From a methanogenic archaeon (GTDB lineage: Archaea > Thermoplasmatota > Thermoplasmata > Methanomassiliicoccales > Methanomethylophilaceae), in NCBI GenBank assembly GCA_902787415.1, contig CADAGG010000064.1:491-6411 (forward strand): 5,921 bases of DNA, written 5' to 3'. A model generated the notes under the pieces. The model was not told the origin of the DNA and did no database searches. It saw only the letters and a program-made list of their open reading frames with translations. Shown here in pieces: positions 1 through 5,921 of this stretch (position 1 is the first letter of the stretch; the number at the start of each line of letters is the position of its first letter). The position numbers and the translations under genes are program-made.

Positions 1-410
1 TCTCCGGCCTGGAGCACATCACCATCGGCAAGAAGGAGAGGCAGGAGGCATACGAGAAGTTGAACACCGTGGACGATGTGCAGCTCATCGCCATCGGCTG
101 CCCCCACCTCACCCCCAAGGAGATGCATGACATCGCGGGAATGCTGAAAGGCAAGCAGAAGAGGAACAAGGACGTGGAGATCTGGTTCTGCACCTCTGAG
201 TCCGTCAGGGCGCAGTGCCCCGAGGACGTCGCCGAGATGGAGAGGTTCGGACCCGTGCTCGCCGATACCTGCATGGTGGTCGCACCCATCGAGGGAGTCT
301 TCCAGAGGACCGCCACCAACTCCGCCAAGGCAGGCAACTATCTCCCCACCCTCTGTTCGCAGAAGGTCAAGTTCGCTGAGATCTCCGATCTCCTGAAGGT
401 GATAGAATGA
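1..410 (+). CDS. Aconitase-X large subunit, C-terminal part (probable phosphomevalonate dehydratase large subunit)
   Basis: The gene enters from the left edge. The frame is open from base 3 and gives 135 visible residues ending at TGA 408-410. A TTG at 60 lies inside the domain and is not the start. The visible part matches the C-terminal end of the aconitase-X (DUF521) family: a GCPH motif with its Cys codon at 99-101, an ADTCMVVAPIE motif with its Cys at 270-272, then ATNSAKAGNYLP and a further Cys at 354-356. These three cysteines are the likely ligands of the family's iron-sulfur cluster. In archaea the two-subunit form dehydrates (R)-5-phosphomevalonate to trans-anhydromevalonate 5-phosphate in the archaeal mevalonate pathway. 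The related cis-3-hydroxyproline dehydratases are mostly bacterial and less likely here. The partner small subunit follows with a 4-base overlap, which supports translational coupling and a cytosolic heterodimer. The family call is firm; the substrate is inferred. Confidence 0.9.
   Translation, partial: SGLEHITIGKKERQEAYEKLNTVDDVQLIAIGCPHLTPKEMHDIAGMLKGKQKRNKDVEIWFCTSESVRAQCPEDVAEMERFGPVLADTCMVVAPIEGVFQRTATNSAKAGNYLPTLCSQKVKFAEISDLLKVIE
398..403 (+). promoter_or_regulatory. Shine-Dalgarno-like site for the swivel-Nudix gene
   Basis: GGTGAT lies inside the end of the upstream gene. It is 3 bases before ATG 407 and 9 bases before a second in-frame ATG at 413. Spacing alone does not decide between the starts. 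The 407 start creates the ATGA overlap typical of coupled genes; the 413 start would remove only two residues (M-I). Confidence 0.5.
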
Positions 411-1168
411 TCATGAGAGGACGTGCCATCTCCCCCGGATACGCCGAGGGCGAGGCCATCACCTACCCCGAGGCGTTCAGCTTCCTCGGAGGTGTGGACG
501 GTAAGACCGGGAAGTTCAACGTCAGGGACGGCACCATCGACGGAAAGGTGTTCCTGTTCCCCAACGGCAAGGGCTCCACCGTGGGTTCCTACGTCGTGTA
601 CGACCTGAAGGTGCAGGGCCACTGCCCCGCCGCACTGGTCAACAGGAGTGCCGAGACCATCGTCACCACCGGCGCTGTGATCTCTTCGGTGCCCATGGTA
701 GACAACATCGACGTCTCCCTCGTGAGGGACGGGGACCTGGTCGCCGTGGACGGCAGCAAGGGTTACATCGAGCTCAAGAACGTGAAGGAGGTCAACATCG
801 TTTCCTCGCTGATCCTGGTGGACGGAAAGTTCCTGATGCTCCACCGCCCCGAGGACGCCCACTCCTACCCCGGGAAATGGTCCCTGGTGTCTGGTCACGT
901 CGAGTACGGTGAGACCCCCGCCGAGACTGCGAGGAGGGAGATCATGGAAGAGACCCAGATCTCCGTGGGATATCCCGACGAGGAGCTTCCCATGTTCCGC
1001 GTCAGGGAAGGGAACACTGTGTACAACGTGTACTCCTTCGTCTACAGGCTCAAGTCCGCCGACGTGAAACTCAACGCGGAGAACACCGAGTTCAGGTGGG
1101 TTGCCCCCGCCGAGGTGGACATCTCCGAGTGCGTGGACGGAATCGATTTCATCCTGAAACAGCTTTGA
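407..1168 (+). CDS. Aconitase-X small (swivel) subunit fused to a Nudix hydrolase domain
   Basis: This is a 253-residue two-domain protein. Residues 1-125 are a DUF126 swivel domain, the small subunit of aconitase X. It begins GRAISPGYAEGEA and carries the conserved PNGKGSTVGSY segment at 52-62, whose serine region is thought to contribute to the active site shared with the large subunit, then AETIVTTGAVIS and IPxVD-like VPMVDNID at 95-102. Stand-alone small subunits are about 130 residues, so the rest is extra. Residues 129-253 form a Nudix domain: PGKWSLVSGH at 155-164, then a Nudix box at 163-185 with G163, E169 and R177-E178-I-M-E181-E182 at the expected spacing. The last glycine of the box is Gln184. 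There is no frameshift or linker at the join near residues 125-130. The swivel half should pair with the overlapping upstream gene to make phosphomevalonate dehydratase. The Nudix substrate is unknown. It resembles MutT/ADP-ribose pyrophosphatase-like Nudix proteins and lacks the cysteine motif of type I IPP isomerase. Confidence 0.9.
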   Translation: MIMRGRAISPGYAEGEAITYPEAFSFLGGVDGKTGKFNVRDGTIDGKVFLFPNGKGSTVGSYVVYDLKVQGHCPAALVNRSAETIVTTGAVISSVPMVDNIDVSLVRDGDLVAVDGSKGYIELKNVKEVNIVSSLILVDGKFLMLHRPEDAHSYPGKWSLVSGHVEYGETPAETARREIMEETQISVGYPDEELPMFRVREGNTVYNVYSFVYRLKSADVKLNAENTEFRWVAPAEVDISECVDGIDFILKQL

Positions 1169-1170
1169 AA

Positions 1171-1210
1171 CCATCCGCCCCCGGAAGGGGGCGATGGCAT
1201 CATTATTTCT
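1171..1210 (+). terminator. Hairpin terminator of the aconitase-X/Nudix pair
   Basis: The hairpin starts 2 bases after the TGA at 1166-1168. The left arm (1171-1182) and right arm (1187-1197) pair over 11 bp with one bulged C, enclosing the tetraloop GGAA (1183-1186), a GNRA-type loop. The T-rich stretch CATTATTTCT (1201-1210) follows. Archaeal termination depends mainly on the T-rich tract, so the hairpin may act partly in 3'-end stability. Confidence 0.7.
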
Positions 1211-1233
1211 CTATCTGGGTATTGTAAAAGTTG

Positions 1234-1251
1234 AGGGGGATCGCTCCCCCT
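1234..1251 (-). terminator. Hairpin terminator of ileS
   Basis: The hairpin lies 10 bases past the ileS stop. It has a perfect 7-bp stem (1234-1240 with 1245-1251) closing the loop 1241-1244, which reads GCGA on the ileS transcript and is also a GNRA-type tetraloop. On that strand the stem is followed by CAACTTTTAC, with a short T run. The perfect stem also forms on the + strand, but the position and T run favour ileS. Confidence 0.7.
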
Positions 1252-1261
1252 TTGAATGGTT

Positions 1262-4213
1262 TCAGATCTTGGAAGAGGACACGCCGACGGTGATGACCTT
1301 GCCGTTGATCTCGAGGTCCTCGACACGCTCGCCGGCGGGCTCGTCGGTGTAGGTGATCTGCTTGGCGCGGACCTCTCCGCAGATGTGGTCCTGCCACACC
1401 TTGAACAGCTCGACCAGGTGGTCCTCGGCCTTCACGTCGCAGAAGATGAACTCCTCGACGTTGAGCTTCATGTTCTTCCTCATCTGCTGGATGGCCCTGA
1501 TGAGGTCCCTTCCCCAGCCCTCGGCCTCGATCTCGGGGGTGACGGTGGGGTCGACGAACAGCTCTCCCTCTCCGAAGTCGACGGGCTCGACGTCGATGGG
1601 GGCCTTCTCTCCGGCTCCGAGGTAGCCGATCTTCTTGATGTTGACCTGCTGAGCGAGGATGTCGTTGAACACCTTCACGGCGTCGTTGACCGAAGCGTCG
1701 GTTCCGTGGATGTAGACGGCGTTGAGGGGCCACCTCTTCTTGCTGCCCATCTTCTCCCTCTCGCTGGCGACCACGGCGTTGATCTTCTGGACCAGCGCCA
1801 TGCTGTGCTCGATGTCCTCGTCGATGAGGCTCGCGTCTCCCTTCTGCCAGTCCTCCATGTGGACGGTGAGCTTGCTGCCGCCCATGGCGGAGTAGACCCT
1901 GTCGGTGATGTGGGGGCAGATGGGTGCCATGGCGACGGCCACGGACATGATGGCCCTGTAGAGGGTGAAGTAGGCCGCGGTCTTGGCCTCGGTGGACTCC
2001 TCGTCCCAGCTCCTGTCCCTCACGAGGTGCAGGTACCAGCGGGAGAGGTCCTCCATGATGTAGTCGGTGAGTGCGCGGGCGACCTTGTGGAGCTCCCTGG
2101 CCTCGATGGCCTCGGTGATGGCCATCTTCATCTTCTCGGTCCTGGAGAGCATCCATCTGTCCTCGTTGCTGAGGCTGGACTTCATGCTCTCGAGGGTGTG
2201 GGCGGCGGGGTCGAAGCTGTCGAGCACCATGTACATGGATGCGAAGTTGACCACGTTCCAGTAGGTGTTGAGCACCTTCCACGCGTCCTTGGGTCCGAGC
2301 TTCTGGAAGGAGGTGTCCTCCCAGGGGGCGTTGGCCATGATCATGTAGTACCTGAGGGAATCGGCTCCGTACTGCTCGATGACCTCCTCGGGGGTGACGA
2401 CGTTGCCGAGGGACTTGGACATCTTCCTTCCCTTGGAGTCGAGCATCCATCCGTGCATCATGACCTCGTCGTAGGGGGCCCTGTCGAAGGACACCACTCC
2501 GGCGGCGAGCTGGGTATAGAACCATCCGCGGGTCTGGTCGTGGGCCTCCACGATGAACCTCGGGGGCCACCATTTCTCGAACTCGTCCTTCTTGTGGGGG
2601 TAGCCGAGGTCGGCCCAGGAGGCGACTCCGGAGTCGAACCATACGTCGAGGACGTCGGGGACCCTGTGCATGGTCTTGCCGCACTTGGGGCACTTGAAGG
2701 TGACCTTGTCGATCCAGGGCCTGTGGGTGTCCATGCCCTCGGTGTATCCGTCGCCGTCCTTCAGCTCGTCGTACTGTCCGATGACCTTCTTGGCACCGCA
2801 GGAGCACTCCCATACGGGGAGGGGGATACCCCAGAACCTCTGCCTGGAGATGCACCAGTCCCTGGCGCCGTCGACCCAGTTCTTCTCCCTTCCGGAACCT
2901 GCCCAGTCGGGGACCCACTTGACGCGGTCGATCTCGGAGAGCATCCTGTCCTTGACCTTGGGGACGTCGATGAACCACTGGCGGGTGTTCCTGTAGATGA
3001 TGGGGGTCTTGCACCTCCAGCAGTGTCCGTACCTGTGCTTGATCTTGGATGTGTTGTAGAGCAGGCCCTTCTCCTTGAGGTAGGCGATGACCTCCTCGTT
3101 GGTGGTCCTGACCTTCTTGCCCTCCATCATGGGGAAGGCGTCGGTGAACCTTCCGGCCTCGTTGACGGGGCAGAAGGGGATGAGGCCGTACCTCTTTCCG
3201 GTCTCGTAGTCATCGGGACCGAATCCGGGGGCGGTGTGGACGCATCCGGTGTTGTCCTTCTCGACGTACTCGGCGTCCAGGACCCTGTAGGTGTACTCGG
3301 TCCTCTGGAGGGCGTCGCCGATCTCGAAGGGCGGGAGGTAGTGGGTGCCGATGAGCTCCTTTCCGTTCATCTCGGAGAGGATCTCGAAGGAGGTGTATCC
3401 TCCGGCCTTCATGACGTACTCCGCCTGGGACTTCATGATGATGACGGTCTCGGAGCCGGTGTCGCCGGACATCTTCACCTTGGCGTAGGTCTCGGCGGGG
3501 TGGACGGCCACGGCCATGTTGGACGGGAGGGTCCAGGGGGTGGTGGTCCAGATGAGGATGGAGACGTCCTTCTCGTCCCTCAGGGGGAACCTGACCATGA
3601 CGGAGGGGTCGGTCTCGTCGGAGTAGTCGATCTCCGCCTCGGCGAGGGCGGTCTCGCAGCGGGGACACCAGGTGACGACCCTGCTGGAATCCTTGAGGAG
3701 CCCCTTGTTGTAGGCCTGCTGAACGGCCCACCATCCGGACTCCATGTAATCTAACTTGAGGGTCTGATAGGGCTTCTCCCAGTCCATCCAGACACCGAGC
3801 TGCTTGAAAGCCTCGGTCATGGTGCCGTGGAGGCCCAATGCGAATTCCTGGCAGGTCTCGACGAACTTGTCGATTCCGATCTCCTCTATGATCTGCTTCT
3901 TGGAGTGCACACCGATCTTCTTCTCGACCTGGACCTCGATGGGGAGTCCGTGCATGTCGAAACCGGGCTGGTCGCGGACGTTGTATCCGTTCATCCTCCA
4001 GTATCTGATGAGGATGTCCTTGACGGTCTTGTTCATGGCCGTACCGAGGTGGATGGAACCGGTGGTGTAGGGCGGTCCGTCGACGAAGTAGAAGTTCTCC
4101 CCGTCCTTCCTCATCTCTTTGGTCTTCTCATAAGCGTGCTCGGATTTCCAGAATTCCTGGATCTCCTTCTCCAACTTGGGAGCGGAATAACTGCCTTGGA
4201 TCTGCTTTATCAT
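1262..4213 (-). CDS. ileS: Isoleucyl-tRNA synthetase
   Basis: This class I cytosolic synthetase charges tRNA-Ile with isoleucine using ATP. The 983-residue protein is complete but somewhat shorter than the roughly 1,030-1,070 residues usual for archaeal IleRS. The catalytic motif PPYTTGSIHLGT (47-58) holds the HIGH signature as HLGT, a variant I associate with archaeal IleRS. DGARDWCISRQRFWG and KMSKS (597-601) complete the active site. The CP1 editing domain shows TTTPWTLPSNMA from 223 and a VHTAPGFGPDDY segment ending at 336, with Asp334/335 in the editing-site region. Cysteine pairs at 183/186, 398/401, 470/472 and 508/511 are probable zinc ligands. The C-terminal third is the helical anticodon-binding region with a GW-type tail. 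ATG 4211-4213 is preceded by a TGAGGA site 6 bases upstream. The gene faces the aconitase-X pair convergently and lies 82 bases downstream of the EamA gene, with its own TATA box. It ends in TGA. Nothing suggests acquired mupirocin resistance or a second copy. Confidence 0.97.
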   Translation of the reverse strand: MIKQIQGSYSAPKLEKEIQEFWKSEHAYEKTKEMRKDGENFYFVDGPPYTTGSIHLGTAMNKTVKDILIRYWRMNGYNVRDQPGFDMHGLPIEVQVEKKIGVHSKKQIIEEIGIDKFVETCQEFALGLHGTMTEAFKQLGVWMDWEKPYQTLKLDYMESGWWAVQQAYNKGLLKDSSRVVTWCPRCETALAEAEIDYSDETDPSVMVRFPLRDEKDVSILIWTTTPWTLPSNMAVAVHPAETYAKVKMSGDTGSETVIIMKSQAEYVMKAGGYTSFEILSEMNGKELIGTHYLPPFEIGDALQRTEYTYRVLDAEYVEKDNTGCVHTAPGFGPDDYETGKRYGLIPFCPVNEAGRFTDAFPMMEGKKVRTTNEEVIAYLKEKGLLYNTSKIKHRYGHCWRCKTPIIYRNTRQWFIDVPKVKDRMLSEIDRVKWVPDWAGSGREKNWVDGARDWCISRQRFWGIPLPVWECSCGAKKVIGQYDELKDGDGYTEGMDTHRPWIDKVTFKCPKCGKTMHRVPDVLDVWFDSGVASWADLGYPHKKDEFEKWWPPRFIVEAHDQTRGWFYTQLAAGVVSFDRAPYDEVMMHGWMLDSKGRKMSKSLGNVVTPEEVIEQYGADSLRYYMIMANAPWEDTSFQKLGPKDAWKVLNTYWNVVNFASMYMVLDSFDPAAHTLESMKSSLSNEDRWMLSRTEKMKMAITEAIEARELHKVARALTDYIMEDLSRWYLHLVRDRSWDEESTEAKTAAYFTLYRAIMSVAVAMAPICPHITDRVYSAMGGSKLTVHMEDWQKGDASLIDEDIEHSMALVQKINAVVASEREKMGSKKRWPLNAVYIHGTDASVNDAVKVFNDILAQQVNIKKIGYLGAGEKAPIDVEPVDFGEGELFVDPTVTPEIEAEGWGRDLIRAIQQMRKNMKLNVEEFIFCDVKAEDHLVELFKVWQDHICGEVRAKQITYTDEPAGERVEDLEINGKVITVGVSSSKI

Positions 4214-4219
4214 CGCAAT

Positions 4220-4225
4220 TCCTCA
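4220..4225 (-). promoter_or_regulatory. Shine-Dalgarno site of ileS
   Basis: The minus strand reads TGAGGA, 6 bases before ATG 4211-4213. This is good spacing for an archaeal Shine-Dalgarno site and fixes the start, which also begins just ahead of the conserved N-terminal helix of the family (residues about 10-25). Confidence 0.75.
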
Positions 4226-4270
4226 AATCCGGTGTTATCTTAACCGAATGAACTGCGCATCTTGTCCGAT

Positions 4271-4278
4271 TATATATA
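4271..4278 (-). promoter_or_regulatory. TATA box of the ileS promoter
   Basis: TATATATA sits in the 82-base gap between the EamA stop (4296) and ileS. Its centre is about 61 bases upstream of the ileS ATG. With the usual archaeal spacing of about 25-27 bases, transcription would start near 4248 and give a leader of about 35 bases containing the Shine-Dalgarno site. The box itself is palindromic and no clear purine-rich BRE was seen, so its direction is inferred from the gene layout. The leader is too short for a riboswitch or a T-box. Confidence 0.65.
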
Positions 4279-4295
4279 GACACGCACGCGGGAAC

Positions 4296-5189
4296 TCATC
4301 TAGGAGCGCCTGGGATATGCCTGCCGGTCCTTCCCTCGAAGACCTCCATGCCTATGGCGCCCGCCAGGATGAGCAGCGCGCCGAGCCACTGTTCGGCGTA
4401 GAGGACCTCCCCCAGGATCACCACTCCCGCCAGCAGGGCGGACAGGGGTTCGAGGTACCCCCACACCGAGATGGTCTGCGTGCGGAGGCGGGGGATGGTG
4501 GAGAAATAGAGCAGGCATCCGAAGGCGGTGTTCGCTAGACCCAGCACCAGGATCGGGAGCCAGTCGTCCGACTGCACCGAGATGTCCGTGCCGGAGGTCG
4601 CGAGGGAGTAGACGAGCACGGTGGCGAAGGCGGCGAGAAGCTGCACGGAGGAGTTCTGCAGGCCCTCCACCGCGGTGACCTTCTTCCCGAACACCAGCAT
4701 GGCCGCGTGCGCTACGGCCGAACCGATACCTAGGAGATACCCGAGCGTGTCGACGTCGGTGTTCACGGACCTGATGCATATGAGTATCGCTCCGATGAGC
4801 ACCGCGGTGAAGCCGACGATCCCGGCCGCGGTCAGCCTCTCCCTGAAGATCACGGGCGAGAGGACCAGCACGATGGCGGGTCCGCAGTAGTAGAGCATGG
4901 AGGAGATCCCCACTCCCGCCAGGACGTACGCCTCGTAGAGGAAGATCCAGCTGATCCCCAGGGTGATCCCGGAGCCGAGTACGTAGAGGACCTGTCTCCT
5001 GTCCTCCGGGAGGGTGTATCTCCTTCCCAGGAGCAGGGTGGCGGCGGTCAGGGCAGAACCTCCGATGAGCGTCCTCAGCAGCACTATCTGGTTGCTGGGG
5101 AGGTCTATCGCATCCGCCACCGCTCCGTTCGTCCCGAAAAGGATGAGGGAGAACAGGAACAGGGCGAAGGTTCTGTCCGTGTTGTTCAT
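4296..5189 (-). CDS. EamA-family (DMT superfamily) transporter
   Basis: This 297-residue integral membrane protein has about ten hydrophobic helices, at roughly residues 8-28, 33-54, 67-89, 93-114, 121-139, 148-168, 180-199, 210-231, 239-259 and 266-285. That is the two-times-five-helix EamA repeat. Family features visible are FGTNG in helix 1, the basic residue after helix 2 (LLRTLIGG), PAIVLVLSPVIFRERL at the end of the first repeat, and YLEPLSALLAGVVILGE (245-261) in the second. Length is normal for the family. Such proteins export or import small metabolites such as amino acids or nucleobases; the substrate cannot be read from sequence. The only start is ATG 5187-5189, with no clear Shine-Dalgarno site, which suggests a short-leader or leaderless message. 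A LysR-type regulator is divergent across 79 bases and is its probable controller. The gene ends in TGA, and no hairpin follows before the ileS promoter, so some readthrough into ileS is possible. Confidence 0.92.
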   Translation of the reverse strand: MNNTDRTFALFLFSLILFGTNGAVADAIDLPSNQIVLLRTLIGGSALTAATLLLGRRYTLPEDRRQVLYVLGSGITLGISWIFLYEAYVLAGVGISSMLYYCGPAIVLVLSPVIFRERLTAAGIVGFTAVLIGAILICIRSVNTDVDTLGYLLGIGSAVAHAAMLVFGKKVTAVEGLQNSSVQLLAAFATVLVYSLATSGTDISVQSDDWLPILVLGLANTAFGCLLYFSTIPRLRTQTISVWGYLEPLSALLAGVVILGEVLYAEQWLGALLILAGAIGMEVFEGRTGRHIPGAPR

Positions 5190-5268
5190 ACTTCGATGAA
5201 TAAATCAGATGTATATGAATTAATTTATATCAAAAACAGATATATGTATTCGATAAACGGATGATAAT
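5190..5268. promoter_or_regulatory. Divergent promoter region between the EamA transporter and the LysR regulator
   Basis: This 79-base gap is strongly AT-rich compared with the genes on either side. On the + strand, TTTATAT (5224-5230) or ATATAT (5240-5245) could be the TATA box of the regulator. The first would give a leader of about 16 bases and the second an almost leaderless message. On the minus strand, ATATAAATTA (5221-5230) could serve the transporter with a start about 10 bases before its ATG. The two promoters therefore overlap, so one bound regulator could act on both. CAGAT occurs at 5206-5210 and 5237-5241, each followed by TA-rich sequence, 31 bases apart (about three helical turns). 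Box assignments are inferred from spacing. Confidence 0.55.
5213..5230. repeat. 18-base near-perfect inverted repeat, candidate operator
   Basis: ATATGAATTAATTTATAT is symmetrical about 5221/5222 with a single mismatched pair (G5217 against T5226). It overlaps the candidate TATA elements of both divergent genes, as expected of an operator. A palindrome made only of A and T also arises easily by chance in such sequence, and it is not a textbook LysR box. Confidence 0.4.
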
Positions 5269-5921
5269 ATGGAAACCAACCTCCTGAAGTACCGCGCATT
5301 CACCGAGATCGGGGAAGGTAAGAGTTTCACGGCAGCATCCGAGATCCTGGGGGTCTCGCAGTCGGGGATCAGCAGGATGATCTCCGACCTGGAGGCGGAT
5401 TGGGGATTCAGGTTGTTCGAGAGGGACCGCAACGGGGTGCAGCTGACCCGGGAGGGAGCGGCCCTCCTGCCCTATGCGAAGGCGCTGTGCTCCGACTTCA
5501 GATCCCTGGAGAGCGCGGTCTCCGGTCTGAGGGATCCTTCCCGCGGGCATCTGAGGATAGGTGTATTCTCCAGCGTCGCGACGTAATGGGTGCCGAAGAT
5601 CATCTCGCGGTTCAGGGAGGATTACCCCGACGTGACCTACGACCTCATGCTCGGGGACTACGACGAGCTGGAGGGATGGGTGGCCGAGGGTTCGGCGGAC
5701 TTCGCTTTCTCCCACAGGCCGTCCTCCTCGGAGCTGGATTGGGAACTGCTAGACATGGACGAGTACCTGGCGGTGATGAGGGACAACGACCCCATGGCCT
5801 TCGAGGACTACTGTCCCGCCCACTGTCTCGAGGGGAGGCCGTTCATGCTGCTGGAGCGCGGCGGCCGGTCAGAGGTCGGGGACTATCTCGATGAGAACAA
5901 GGTGAAACCGGACATAAGGTT
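5269..5921 (+). pseudogene. LysR-type transcriptional regulator, interrupted by an in-frame TAA and cut by the window edge
   Basis: ATG 5269 is the only possible start, because an in-frame TAA lies at 5254-5256 with no start codon between. Residues 1-60 are a LysR winged helix-turn-helix (SFTAASEILGVSQSGISRM, then DLEADWGFRLFERDRNG and LTREG), followed by the linker helix to about residue 90. RIGVFSSVAT then opens the effector-binding domain. Codon 106 (5584-5586) is TAA. The same frame continues without a stop for 111 codons to the window edge and still reads as the LysR effector domain: WVPKIISRF, EDYPDV, LGDYDELEGWV, ADFAFSHRP. The family normally has His or Gln at this position, and CAA to TAA is a single change. 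The stop would leave a 105-residue protein with the DNA-binding domain and linker but no effector domain. Codon use matches the neighbouring genes. The gene lies divergent to the EamA transporter, its probable target. Explanations are a recent nonsense mutation, a sequencing error, or readthrough. Confidence 0.85.

Noticed and set aside
338..1174. Open frame of 278 codons on the minus strand opposite the swivel-Nudix gene
   Set aside because: The + strand frame has two clear domains with conserved motifs. The opposite frame is compositionally biased, lacks any motif, and would run through the + strand terminator arm.
1256..3754. Very long open frame (832 codons) on the + strand opposite ileS, and a 603-codon frame at 1203-3014 on the minus strand in another ileS frame
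   Set aside because: Both are shadows of ileS. The gene hardly uses codons whose complement is a stop (TTA, CTA, TCA), so other frames stay open. The + strand translation is a monotonous mix of G, V, L, D and E with no recognisable domain.
4214..4295. T-box or other riboswitch ahead of ileS
   Set aside because: T-boxes are bacterial, and the predicted leader of about 35 bases is too short for a folded sensor.
5584..5586. Pyrrolysine insertion at the LysR internal stop
   Set aside because: Pyrrolysine is inserted at TAG. The codon is TAA, and no known archaeal code reads TAA as sense.
5400..5894. Open frame on the + strand that overlaps the LysR gene and contains an ATG (5586-5588) overlapping the TAA, suggesting restart or frameshift rescue
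   Set aside because: That frame does not encode LysR sequence; its product is rich in R and G without a domain. The effector domain continues in the original frame, so a frameshift does not explain the stop.
1..5921. Mobile element, prophage, defence system or CRISPR array
   Set aside because: No transposase, integrase, phage, nuclease or toxin-like gene, no terminal repeats and no spaced repeats were seen. All genes are metabolic, translation, transport or regulatory, with similar codon use.

Overview
The window most likely comes from a methanogenic archaeon of the Methanomassiliicoccales type (Thermoplasmata). This assignment is an inference. It rests on a two-subunit aconitase-X protein of the archaeal mevalonate pathway, an archaeal-looking isoleucyl-tRNA synthetase, TATA-box elements in short AT-rich gaps, GC-rich genes with heavy AGG/AGA arginine use, and TGA stops on all four intact reading frames that end here. 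No rRNA, tRNA, CRISPR array, insertion sequence or prophage gene was seen.

Positions 1-1168 (+ strand) hold a tight gene pair joined by a 4-base ATGA overlap. The first is the C-terminal part of the aconitase-X large subunit, which is probably phosphomevalonate dehydratase. The second encodes the matching small (swivel) subunit fused in frame to a C-terminal Nudix hydrolase domain. The pair would act in isoprenoid precursor (membrane lipid) synthesis. The fusion is the most interesting feature of the window.

Positions 1169-1261 are a convergent gap with two hairpin terminators, one for each strand. Each has a GNRA-type tetraloop on its own transcript. Positions 1262-4213 (- strand) encode a complete isoleucyl-tRNA synthetase with a Shine-Dalgarno site and its own TATA box in the 82-base gap upstream.

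Positions 4296-5189 (- strand) encode a ten-helix EamA-type DMT-superfamily transporter. A 79-base AT-rich divergent promoter region with an 18-base near-palindrome separates it from a LysR-type regulator on the + strand (5269 to the window end). The regulator has an in-frame TAA at codon 106, at the hinge between the DNA-binding part and the effector domain. The frame is otherwise open to the window edge, so it is either a fresh pseudogene or a sequence error. A divergent LysR/transporter pair normally means that the regulator controls the transporter, so that control may be lost or altered here.
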